Source of the DNA: Xylocopa sonorina
Lineage: Eukaryota > Arthropoda > Insecta > Hymenoptera > Apidae
NCBI RefSeq assembly: GCF_050948175.1
Contig: NC_135203.1
Coordinates: forward strand, 868,001 to 932,000
Reading direction: 5' to 3'
Length of the DNA stretch: 64,000 nucleotides
Position 1 is the first letter of the stretch, and each line of letters starts with the position of its first letter. The position numbers and the translations under genes are program-made. The notes beneath the pieces were generated by a model. It saw only the letters and a program-made list of their open reading frames with translations. It had not been told where the DNA came from and did no database searches. This document shows, one piece after another, positions 53,301-64,000 of this stretch.

Positions 53301-56300
53301 GTGTGTTTCATAACGATTTCAGATACAACGATTAGTACTGGTTCCGTCTCTGCTACAATCCATGCTAATGTATCTGAGCTTGCAGGTAAGCAAAATGGCA
53401 ATTATTGCATCACGTAATTAATCGCGAACGCGGATCGTAGATTATGTAGATACATGCAAATGGCGTAGTGCCTCGTTAAGTATCTGTACGTGTTCATTTC
53501 TTTCCTCGCTGTTAAAAGATCCGTTATACGTATATACTACTATACTATTACACTACACGCGCCTACGATGCAAATTTAAAATCCAGACCATAGACGTGTG
53601 TCCCTTTCAAAGAACGTAATTTTCACACGTCGACTCCGCCAATCTAGAATGCAATTACCTATTTAATTATCTTTTACGTATTACCATCCGTGATTAACGA
53701 TTTGCAAACCAAAAATTACGAAATGGCATAACACACAAAAGATATAAATAAATGTACTTATACTTAACACAAATTCGAAATTTCTTTAGATCTTATCTTT
53801 TACTTCTGTTTATAAATATTGGCTGCGACTAGTTGCACACTATATAAGTTAATAAGACACAGTTGTTTGAGTAACAATTCGCTTTAGTCACGCTCGATAA
53901 TTGCCCATAACACGTTTCAGAAGGAGAACGGACTACGCTTATTGAAACTGTGGATATGTTCCGGCGAAACGTTGCCGGTTTCCTTGGCCGATCAATTCTT
54001 TGCCACGTTCGAGAACGACGATAAAATATTGGCGAATTTCTATGGAAGCACAGAAGTCATGGGGGACGTTACCTACCATTTGCTGAACAACCGGAGACAA
54101 TTACAATCCACGGAAAAAGTGCCAATTGGTAAATGAAAAAAGTCAGCAATTTTAAAATTTAAAAAAATAATAAATTCTTTCGTAAAAAGAATAAGAAAAA
54201 AAAGAAAGAACATATCCTTCGAACATTCGGCGAAAAGATCTAGTTGAAACTGAAGAAGGAAACGTTTCTGAAATACAAAATGCGAAATTTGATAATCTTC
54301 GAAATCTAGAAATTTCTGCAGTCTCAGTAACGTTTCCCTAGTTCAAGGCCGCGTGAATGCAATTCTTACCACCATTATCTGATTCCAGGAAAGCCACTAG
54401 ACAATTGCATTATTTATATTGTGAACAAGGAAATGCGTCTGGTCCCACAAGGTGAAGTCGGGGAACTGATTGTCGCCGGAAGGAATCTCGCGACTGGCTA
54501 TATTTCCGACACCGAGTCGCGCAAGTTCCAGGACAACCCTTTCGCGATCGATCCAGGTAAATCTAACACTTTTCTACTTATTTCTATCTATTCGAGTTTT
54601 CGATCGAAATTTCAAGAAACACACTCCTATTTTCACTGTGAGTTGTCCGGCTGTGCCCTCAAGGATTTGCGTCTCTACGTTTCGCCAACATCGTTCCGTT
54701 ATACTCAGAGAACTCTTCATCTTCAGTTAATCCGAGCCTTGAACAAATTGTTTCCAAAAAATATGCACTCACATTATTTTCGAATATCTTGCAATATTTT
54801 TCTTCTATTCAAACTTGTGTTTCAACAGGTTAGAAAAATTGAACAAAAATTTTAATAATCAACGGGCGATACGAAAAAACAAGAAACGTACAATAAAATT
54901 ACTCGAAGCATACAAGCTCTTTCATTAGTATTCGTAATTTATGTTAACAGGAAGAACAAATTACAGGCACCCATCCTGGTGTTTGTAACACTTTTGTTGA
55001 AACGGGGCTTCCCCACTTTTTCCCGCGATACTCGCGTAATCTCGTTACGGATGTAACATTCGATCCTACTTTAAATGGAAATAATTCGTGCCAGAACCAT
55101 GGAAATCCCCAGTTTCTCTCTCTCTTGTTCGTTCCATTTTTTTATTCGCTTCTCCAACAAATGAATCATCGAACAGTAAGAATTATTTATCCTCTGAACG
55201 TCTTGTTACGTCTAACAAGTGATTGATTGCCTTATATACGCGCAGAACGCGAACGAATCGATTACCATCAAACAAAACGGAAATAGGATGAGAAAACGGC
55301 AGAGACGAAGAGTTGGATATAACATCCATTGAGCCTTCTTGAGAATTATAAGTCATTGCATAACATTGAGACCATCGTTCTTGAATGTCTCATTAACTGC
55401 ATCAATCATTGATAGCTGCCTATTATGTTTCTTATAGGCAATTTTTTTTCTTAACTGAAGATAACTACTTAGTCTAAAATTTAGTTTTATAAAAAGATAT
55501 AAAAAATCACACGTGATGTAATTTATAATGATAGGATTCCCAGTGCAATACGATCAATAATATCGCACTGTCTGCCTTCTGAACAGAATACTCGAGAATT
55601 TATTGTACCGGTGACTACGCGAAGGTGTGTAAAGACGTGGTGATGTATGAAGGACGCGTGGACTCGCAGATCAAAGTCAGAGGACACCGTGTGGACCTCA
55701 CTGAAGTAGAGAAAACGGTGTCCCGAGCACCTGGCGTGGACAAAGCAGTCGTTCTTTGCTACAAACCCGGGGAACTATTTCAGGTACTGATAAAAAGAAT
55801 TGTCTTCAGGAAATAATATTTGAAAAAGTGATTGGTCTTGTTGTTTAAAAAATACTCTCTAAATATCAAACATGTAAATGTATAAACTTTATTTCATATT
55901 CAATTTCTACAGGCACTGATCGCTTTTGTGACTGTTACAAACGACTCGTCCGTATGCGCATTGAAAATTGATACATTTCTGCAGGCTACGCTGCCTGTCT
56001 ACATGCTTCCACGTGTTATGGTCGTGGACAGCATACCACTCTTAACAAACGGAAAGACTGATCGTCAGACTCTGTTGAAGAAATATGAAGCCTCTAACTT
56101 TGACAATGGTACCAAACTTCCATACTTTCAATTCACCTAATCGAGACTTTTATAGTTATAATTAAACTGCATATATGAAAGCATATTAATTAATACAAAC
56201 ATCAAATAAAAAAACGTTCATACTTATCTTAATATTTTTCACATCTCAGAAAGTAACCAAAGCATGAATTGTGACTACACCGGTGTGCCCGAGAAACATC

Positions 56301-57538
56301 TGGTGAAAGCGAAAATTCTGTTCCCTACAATAGCTTCTGTGATCGGCACGCACGGTCGCGCAGACATCAAGTACGACTCAAATTTCTACGAACTTGGCGG
56401 GAACTCGCTGAACTCTATATACACGGTCACAAAGCTAAAGGATCAAGGTTACGAGATAGGCATCACGGAATTCATAACGGCAAAGAATCTGGCCGAGGTA
56501 CTCGACCGAATGAGATTCAGCTCGGACGATACGTCCTTCGAGAACAATCTTAATGAGGAGGAGTACACTTTTGAAATGCTCAATTACTCCCATAAAAAGG
56601 ATACCATAGAGTACGTAGAATTCGTTGAAACTTATCTGAATAAATAGGTTATATGTGATGATAATACTGAAACGCTACCACCATCTGTGCACAAGATAAA
56701 AATTTAAGAATACATGAATTATATGACTAAAAAAATGTTTTGTCTTTTACAGCATTATTACAGAAAGTTTCTACAACAAAGCGGACCTAGAGCAATGGTT
56801 AGCACCGGATATAAGCAGAGAACATTACCACGTAATGATGGAAATCCTCTGGGACCCTTTGGTTGAACAGAACCTTAGTTTCGTCGTGAAATCGTCACGA
56901 GATGGTAGAATAATCGCCGTGGGTTTAAACTTCGACCTCTGGGACGAACCTGAGTTGGTCATCGATTCGAAATTAATGGTCGTTTTCGAGTTTCTAGAAT
57001 ACCTCGAGGCGCCTATCAGAGAACGAAAACTACCTAAAGGGAAGGGACAGATTATACACAATTTCATGATGGCGACAAGCAGCGATCTAACTCCAGCCGA
57101 AAATGTGATTGCGATGAAAGAAATGGAGGAATACTGTTTGCAGCTAGCAAAAAGAAAAGAATACACTGGGATATTCACCACAAATACAAGTCCACTGACG
57201 CAGGTAATAATTTTCAACTAAAAACCGTGAATTGTTCTATATAACATATATATAACATCTCGTCTATCAACGTTGTACAGCCATATTGTTTTGTTATTAC
57301 TTTAAATTACCTTAATTTTAAATAATATATATAGCTATATTAATTAGCGATTGGCATAAGAATTTTTCATTTAATTACCATTTTGTTTCTGTTGCAGCAA
57401 CTCGGAATAGACGTGTTTGGATATGAAACGATGATGACTTACCAAGTGAACAGGTACAATGCCCCGGACGGTACGAAGCCCTTTGAGAAAGCACCGGACA
57501 GTCAACTAGCAATTTGCTCGTTAAAAATGATCGCCTGA
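50320..57538 (+). CDS. ebony: Ebony: beta-alanyl amine synthase (NRPS-like), 856 aa
   Basis: Ebony couples beta-alanine to dopamine (cuticle tanning) and to histamine (glial neurotransmitter recycling). Twelve exons join in phase: 50320-50446, 50929-51204, 52389-52544, 52840-53066, 53323-53385, 53921-54128, 54389-54556, 55587-55783, 55913-56108, 56250-56610, 56753-57203 and 57398-57538. The adenylation domain has YTSGSTGTPKG at 177-187, then FVDSVSEIWGPL, NFYGSTEV, YCTGDYA, GHRVDLTEVEK and NGKTDRQTL with its catalytic Lys. The carrier domain has FYELGGNSLNS, with the phosphopantetheine Ser at 592. The last 220 residues (SFYNKADLEQW, NFMMAT, FTTNTSPLTQ) match the amine-selecting GNAT-like domain that is specific to Ebony. 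Length is close to the fly protein (879). The exon 10 donor (GA|GTACGT at 56611) was chosen because it restores the family sequence; reading through instead meets a stop at 56645. All core motifs are intact. Confidence 0.95.
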
Positions 57539-58427
57539 TATCTCCTGGAAACGAAACGGATATATTAATGAAACTTAAACTGTGCGAGAGCTCGATTTAT
57601 CGCAGTCGTTCGAAATGATGAAATTAATATGCATGTGTATACTGATATAGCGTAGGAGATGACATTGAGTATTAATTTATCGTAAACAACATTCAATTTT
57701 TCGCACTTCGTATTTTTTTGTGACGTAATCATTTAGTGATTCTTTCGTCTTTAGCATAATTGCTATTGCTATGACTTTTTACATAAATTATTACAACACT
57801 TTAACAAATGTTGACACACACAATTAAGAAGAAACATGAATATCATGATTTACAGAACATTGTAAATATTTTTGTACATAATATAGCGTATATTGAAAAG
57901 GTTATGTACGTTACTACATGTGTAGAATAAGTAAATTGAATGATTTAATGAAAAAAGTTACCTATATCTTTTAATGTTTCTTTCTGAATCGTCAAAATCC
58001 GTGTAGATAAACAAATAACACTACACTAATTCTTAAACGTTCACTATTCATTGTAAATTAAATATATAACAATAGTATAATTAATATTAAATATGACCTT
58101 GCACTTTGAAAGTTTCAAATTGAATACTTGAAATTCTTTCAAATATATTTAATTCTAAATTTTTCCGCAGATGACAGCACATGATGATTTTATCACACTA
58201 CATACGACTTCAAATATAATTGGTATCAAACATAACCTTAAGAAATGTCAACTCGATAAAACAAATTCCAATATGTATATATAATATAATTACTTGCACC
58301 CAAACATAATAATGGCATATATGTATTTGAATTTGTTATAATCGAAATAAATTGTTGATAAAGCGTCCGGTCATTTCACCGTTTAACACACTTTGACAGA
58401 GTCACCTGTTAGAAACACGTTTACGAA

Positions 58428-59743
58428 ATGGCTCCTCTTACGGATTTATTATCATGTAGCATAATTGAAAAAGATTCTAACGGCGATATATTATGGACGT
58501 GGTCTTATCCGACAGTTTCAGAATCACAAAAAACTATGGTTGCAAGGAAATGTAATTTAGAATCAGAACATAATTCGTCCCAAGTATTTGTATTTTCAAG
58601 GCACAAATATGATTGGTTCTACATACACTGTAGTGAAGTATTTGACTCTGACAAATTACCAAAAGTAAGTTACGAATAAGTTAATTCCCTTTTGAAATAG
58701 AAACATTTAGATGATTATATTTATATGCAATAAAAATCAATTGAAATTATTTTTCAAATAGGTAAAGCAATTCGCATTGGTCTTATTTGCGAAGGATTTT
58801 AATCCCCGAAAATATGAAGTCCTTTCACGAGTCCTTAGTAAAATGTATTGTAAGACTGGGAAGCCGACGGAAATATTACAATTGTATCTCTCTGTCTTTA
58901 CAAAAGGGTCGTGCTCTACACAAGAAAATGGAACATTTGTTTCTGACGATTTCAATAGCCATTGTTTCACGATAAACATAAATGTCAGAGAAATGATAAA
59001 AACATTTGAATTGGAAACAATCTTAATATATACGGCTCTACTTCTAAAAACAAGAATAATAGTTTACCATCATAGTCTGGAACAACTTTTGAAATGGATC
59101 GTGATATTTCCTGCATTGATGAAGCATCGCAAAGTCGCTGACAATTTATTCCCATGGATTGATTTAAACAACAATGAACTGGCGGAGCTAAAAGCATGTA
59201 TTATATTAATCGACTTGTCTATTGTTACTTAAAATAGTAATAAATGTCAATTGATTAAATTTTTCCAGGAGCATTCGCACTACATCGCTGGCTGTAGAAA
59301 CAGTTCTATTTCGTCAAGAACAGACTTGTTCGATTTACTTGTAAATATTCCAGCCAGAGAAATTACAGTTGCTTCGCATGCGAAAGGTATATGTACAAGA
59401 TACAACTAAAATATATTATTTACTTTAGTAAGTGTTAAATATGATATGAAAATAACATTTGATTTTTCTAGAGAGCCTAACAATGACAAAAACGCATAAA
59501 GAAATAGCTCTCTTTATGATACAATTAAGTGAAAGTCAATCTTATACAGAAGGTCAAATAATATCTGAAATAAATGATAAAACTCAAGATCTGTTAAACC
59601 AATTAAAATCTTTAGCTGTAGTTCAAGGGCCTGATGGAAGGAAGATGGTGTCCGCCCAAACATTGAAGGAAAAGAATTTGGCGCCTGCAGTTGAAAATTT
59701 TTTGATCAACTTGGCTGTGGCAGAAAATTTGTTTCTCGTGTGA
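58428..59743 (+). CDS. DENND10: DENN domain-containing protein 10 (FAM45), 352 aa
   Basis: DENND10 is a compact DENN-family protein linked to Rab27 and late-endosome traffic in mammals. Four exons: 58428-58664, 58762-59193, 59269-59386 and 59472-59743. The N-terminus (LLSCSIIEKDSNGDILWTWS) and C-terminus (APAVENFLINLAVAENLFL) align by eye with human FAM45. The total of 352 residues is close to the human 357. The third exon begins GAG CAT in frame 0, but no GT donor fits. A GC donor after AAA (59194-59195) joins exactly and keeps the family spacing (NELAELK-EHSHYIAG), so intron 2 is probably GC-AG. Reading through the 75-base intron stops at 59232. The gene lies 0.9 kb after ebony on the same strand. 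Confidence 0.93.
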
Positions 59744-59823
59744 ATTTGTGCATTATTCTAAATATATTCGTCTATTGTATAATATAACTAAGTAAATCAT
59801 TTTACGCGACCACAGTACCACAT

Positions 59824-59829
59824 AATAAA
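59824..59829 (+). terminator. Polyadenylation signal AATAAA of DENND10
   Basis: Canonical AATAAA 81 bases after the DENND10 stop codon. Between it and eIF3a lie about 330 bases with no other gene. Confidence 0.6.
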
Positions 59830-60161
59830 TATATTGTTGCGTTGTAATTCGGAAAAGAAATTAAAAACTGAAATCTCTTGAAGTCATAGGTCATTCAATT
59901 CAGGGACAGAATCATTGAAAATAGATCTTTACGACATCTGGCGCCAAATCTGCTTGCTATTCTTAACTACGCGTATTAATCGACGTCAGAAAATATTTGC
60001 GATAAAAATTTATTATTTTTACAATAGAACTAATAAACTGAACTGCGCCATTTTTACGACATTTTTAATCACTATGTCAATCACATTAGGAACACTTTGA
60101 GTCAAACGTTCACTGATTTGACTAACCTATTACGGGAAGCCATTTTTCTATATAGTGGCCG

Positions 60162-60168
60162 CCTTTCA
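60162..60168 (+). promoter_or_regulatory. Candidate TCT/TOP-type initiator of eIF3a
   Basis: CCTTTCA lies 141 bases before the start codon, in a GC-richer patch without a TATA box. Translation-machinery genes in insects often start at a pyrimidine-rich TCT initiator (YC+1TTTYY). The start site is inferred from the motif only. Confidence 0.3.
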
Positions 60169-60303
60169 TCCGGTACACGCGGTCGAGGTCTGTCGTGACA
60201 AACGTCGCGTAGTGAAAAGTGTAGATTCTAAATTTTCCACGTAAATCCTCTGGATTCCGTGATTACGTGTATGGTGTGAAATTAACCGTATTCGTGCGAG
60301 AAA

Positions 60304-63300
60304 ATGGCGCGATATGGACAAAGACCTGAGAACGCTCTGAAAAGAGCGAACGGTACGTATACCATTCTGCAACAAGCATGATATGACATGGCCGATGGCT
60401 ATTTAGGATAATCTAGACCCAAGAAATTCTTTTAACCCTGTTGTCCTAGTATTTCTCAATTCTCATTGTTTGGTTTGATCGCGTGTTTTCGTGATACTAC
60501 TTAATTATCGTAAATAGGGCATCCTACTTGTATCGCGTTCAAGTCGCCTATAGTCACGTCTGTCTGATTTTTTCCGAAATATTCATTTCGTCCAACCATA
60601 TGTACCTAGAACAGTCAAATTTTTTAAAATACTTTGTATAAGAAGAGGCTGTTCCGTGAGGTTATCTGTTGCAAATGTAACATAACGCTAAAATATTCGA
60701 TATTTTTACGAACATTGGAAAAAGCATACGTTTACATTAAATAAACCTTATACATGCTACAAATTAAACTTCTTCCGTTTGTTGTTTTTATCATTATACT
60801 AGCCTTCCTTTGGAAATTTTTGCTCGTTTTATTAACATTCAATTGACTTTGACAGTACAACTATTTCTTTGTTCTGTTACATAAACTATGGATGTATATA
60901 TTGTAATATAGTCAATTAGAGTAGCGGAGTGAATTATGACAGATTGCTATGACTGATTAGACATTTTTTGGCAAGTGTTAAAAACATATGTTTCATTCTT
61001 TTTTTCCCCACAGAATTCATTGAAGTAGGAAAACCTGCTCGTGCATTAGATACCTTGCAAGAAGTCTTCCGAAACAAAAAATGGACGTACAACTGGTCAG
61101 AGTCGGTGTTAGAACCAATAATGTTCAAGTACCTAGATTTATGTGTAGAACTGAAAAAGTCGCACATAGCCAAGGAGGGCCTATTTCAGTATCGAAATAT
61201 GTTCCAATCTGTAAATGTTGGAAGTTTGGAGAACGTCATACGCGGATATTTGCGTATGGCTGAGGAAAAAACGAATCAAGCACGGAAGCAGAGTCAACAA
61301 GCCGTCATAGACATAGATGATCTTGATAATTTAGCCACACCCGAAAGTATTTTACTGTCGGCAGTTAGCGGTGAGGATGCACAAGACAGAAGCGATCGCA
61401 CCATTTTAACACCATGGGTGAAATTCTTATGGGAGTCTTATTGTCAGTGCTTGGAATTACTGAGAACCAATGCTCACGTCGAAACATTGTATCATGATAT
61501 CGCACGCATGGCCTTCCAATTTTGTCTTGAATATAACCGTAAGACTGAATTTCGTAAATTGTGTGAAAAGTTGCGAAAACATTTAGAAGAGATATGTAAA
61601 TTACCACCAATGGTTTCAAACGTTTCCATGAATAGAGCTGAGACTCAACAGCTGAATCTAGAAACGCGACTAAATCAGCTTGATTCCGCGATACAAATGG
61701 AACTGTGGCAAGAAGCATTCAAATCCTCTGAAGATGTACATGGTATGATGAATTTGTCTAAGAAGCTTCCGGTGCCAAAAACAATGGCAAATTATTATCA
61801 GAAATTGGCTATGGTCTTCTGGAAAGCAGGAAATTATCTATTTCATGCTGCCGCATTATTTAAATTATTACAGCTGTCCCGTGAAATGAAAAAGAACATG
61901 TCTCTAGAGGAACAACAAAGAATGGCCAATCGTGTCTTATTAGCGACGTTGTCTATTCCACTGCCGTCAGCCCATCCTGAATTCGATCGTTTCATTGAAA
62001 CAGACAAAAGTCCGTTAGAAAAAGCTCAGAAGCTTGCCACCCTTTTAGGACTTACTCAACCACCAACAAGAATCTCTTTGCTTAAAGATATTGTTCGCCT
62101 GAACATTGTTAATTTAGCGTCTCCGCAACTGCAAGAACTGTATTCATGGCTGGAGGTTGAATTTCACCCTCTAGAACTGTGTAGTCGAGTAGACACCGTC
62201 ATTCAAACGCTACAGCAGGATGAGAACAGTCCTTTGGTTCAGTATGTTCCAGCTTTGCAAGACGTCACGCTAGTACGTCTAGTTCATCAAATATCGCAAG
62301 TTTATCAAACTATACAATTTGCCAGACTGTTGGAACTGGCCAAATTCACGACAGACTTTCACTTGGAGCGTTTGTTAGTCGATTGTGTACGATACAACGA
62401 TATGCAAATACGAATTAATCATGGGAAAAGATGTGTGCATTTCGGGGTAGATTTGTCGGAAGCTCAGAGAGAAGACCATCCTGATGGTCCTGTATTGCAA
62501 GCAATGCCTTCTGAGCAAATCCGTTGTCAGCTCGTGAATATGGCCACCGTGTTACACCGGGCGATCAATATCATTAATCCTAACAAAAAGAAAATGGAAC
62601 GTGAGAAATTACGTTCTGCCATGGTGAACCATTACCACGAGACCAAGATGAAGGAGCACCAGAGAATCCTGGGAAGGCATAAAATTATAGAGGAAAGAAA
62701 AGAGTATATTGAGCACATTAACACGGTTCGCGAGGAGGAGGAGATGCGAAGGCAGGAGGAATTGCAGAGGCAGCAGATGTTGGCAGAACAAAAGAGACTT
62801 GAGCAGGAAAGAGAAGAACGTGAAAGGAAACGGCAACAAAGTGAAATACAACAGATCAAGGATCGCCATCTTAAGGAGAAAATGCAACAAATATCTCAGA
62901 CTAGTCACGGTCAGAAGGTATTGAAGAAATTAGACGAGGACGAAATCAAGAAATTAGATGCAGAACAAATCGCAGCTCGCGAAGCAGAGGAATTGCAGAA
63001 GGAACGAAGAGAGATGCAGCAAAAGTTGAAATCTCAGGAGAAGAAGATCGATTACCTGGAACGCGCGAAGCGTTTAGAAGAGATACCACTGATAGAAAAA
63101 GCGGTCGTAGAGAAAATGGAGCTGGCAAAGAAGCGCTGGGAGCAGCAGGAAGCTGAACGAATCGAGGCAACTATCGAGGAAAGAAATCAAGCTGTAGCGA
63201 CTCGTGAACGAATGGCGAGGATGAAAGAGGATCATGATATATTTTTGGCCAAGATTTTAGCTGAACGTAAGAGTATTTATTTGGAGAAGCTAAAGGAGTT

Positions 63301-64000
63301 TGAGAAGGTGCTTAACGAAGAGCGAGCGAATAGATTATTGAAACGCAAGATGGAACGTAAGGCTGAACGAAAAGCAAAATGGGAGAAGGAACGGGCTGAA
63401 GCTCTTGAAAGAAGGCGCCTCGAGGAGTTACGTGTCAAGCAAGAGGAAGAGAAACGTCGTTTGGAGGAGGAAAGGGCCAAGAGAGAGGAAGAAGAGAGTT
63501 TGAGGCGTGCAGAGGAAGAGGCGAAAGAAGCTGAACGTTTGGCCAAGATCGAGAAACAGGCAGAGATTACTAGAGCTAGAGAAGCTGAGATTGAGAGAAA
63601 ACTTGAAGAGGACAGACAGAAAGAGAAGGAGGTGTCGGATACATGGCGACGTGGAGAACGTCACCGTATGCAAGAAAAACCAAGTACGTGATGTTTTACA
63701 TTATTTTCTTTTACTGTTACACCTTACATAATTCTGTTATATCTTTTTATGTTTGTCATTTGGTATTTTAGTGGAAATGTCATGGCGTCGCCCTGTTGAA
63801 GTAAAAGATGATGGTATTAAAGAGGAATCTAGCCATTGGAAGAGACGCGACGCAAGAGACACTGACACGAGAGATAAGTGGCGAAAGGATGACGATAAAT
63901 CGAAGAAAGATACCAACGAAAGATGGAGAAAAGATGAGTACGATAAGGATGATATGAGGGACAGAGATCGAATAGATAAAGATCGTGGAATGGATGGACG
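60304..64000 (+). CDS. eIF3a: eIF3 subunit a, 5' part (982 codons, continues past the window)
   Basis: This is the largest scaffold subunit of translation initiation factor 3, which binds the 40S subunit. Exons: 60304-60352 (MARYGQRPENALKRAN, phase 1), 61014-63683 and 63772 to the window edge. The sequence matches the family in order: RPENALKRANEFIEVGK at the N-terminus, LDIEDLDN-like DIDDLDN, TPESILLSAVSGEDAQDR, TPWVKFLWESY, YHDIARMAF, a PCI region at about 320-500 (LLATLSIPLP, YVPALQDVTLVRL), MPSEQIRCQL, then a long charged coiled coil (HQRILGRHKIIEERKEYIE, EKKIDYLERAKRLEEIPLIE). After the coiled coil, residues from exon 3 on are Arg/Asp-rich (RDARDTDTRDKWRKDD), corresponding to the repetitive RD-rich tail of the family. 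Open frames on the other strand here are shadows of the Glu/Lys/Arg-rich sequence. Intron 1 (660 bases) has no other gene. Confidence 0.97.

Noticed and set aside
56610..56649. Ebony exon 10 read through to a stop at 56645 as a possible truncated form
   Set aside because: A GTACGT donor at 56611 restores the conserved DIITESFYNKADL junction; the read-through would delete the amine-selecting domain.
62609..63673. Minus-strand Leu/Ser-rich frames
   Set aside because: They are shadows of the Glu/Lys/Arg-rich coiled coil of eIF3a on the plus strand.

Overview
This window is AT-rich nuclear DNA from an insect, most likely a hymenopteran and probably a bee. The evidence is: split genes with GT-AG introns, a (CCTAA)n interstitial tract matching the TTAGG insect telomere repeat, piggyBac-like miniature elements ending in TTAA+CCCTTTGCACTC, and arthropod-specific genes (ebony, a neuropeptide receptor of the ETHR/CNMaR type). 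The species was not identified. Gene models were joined by hand from splice signals and reading-frame phase; nothing was aligned by software.

Layout. (1) 1-17243 holds no gene I can recognise, only simple repeats, miniature elements and two long foldback structures. It is either intergenic or a very large intron. (2) 17244-18466, minus strand: the first three coding exons of a class A neuropeptide GPCR (N-terminus to the end of TM2). The rest of the receptor was not found in the window. (3) 18467-30660 is gene-poor, with one orphan TATA/initiator mini-unit near 28.45-28.7 kb. (4) 31066-39466, plus strand: eight exons encoding a 546-residue single-pass membrane protein with a signal peptide and an mGluR/ANF-receptor-like ligand-binding ectodomain, but no 7TM, kinase or cyclase domain. 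An approximately 200-bp (AG)n(GGA)n tract abuts its start codon. (5) 39467-46040 is gene-free and contains a degenerate repeat just 3' of the receptor gene plus miniature-element remnants. (6) A TATA promoter and an untranslated exon at 46.0-46.5 kb probably belong to ebony, whose 12 coding exons span 50320-57538. (7) DENND10 (FAM45), four exons, 58428-59743, with a probable GC-AG intron. (8) eIF3a begins at 60304 and runs off the right edge.

The genes on the right (ebony, DENND10, eIF3a) lie head to tail on the plus strand but are functionally unrelated: cuticle tanning and neurotransmitter recycling, endosomal traffic, and translation initiation. The item most worth following up is the single-pass mGluR-like receptor, which looks like a decoy, clearance or co-receptor rather than a conventional class C GPCR.
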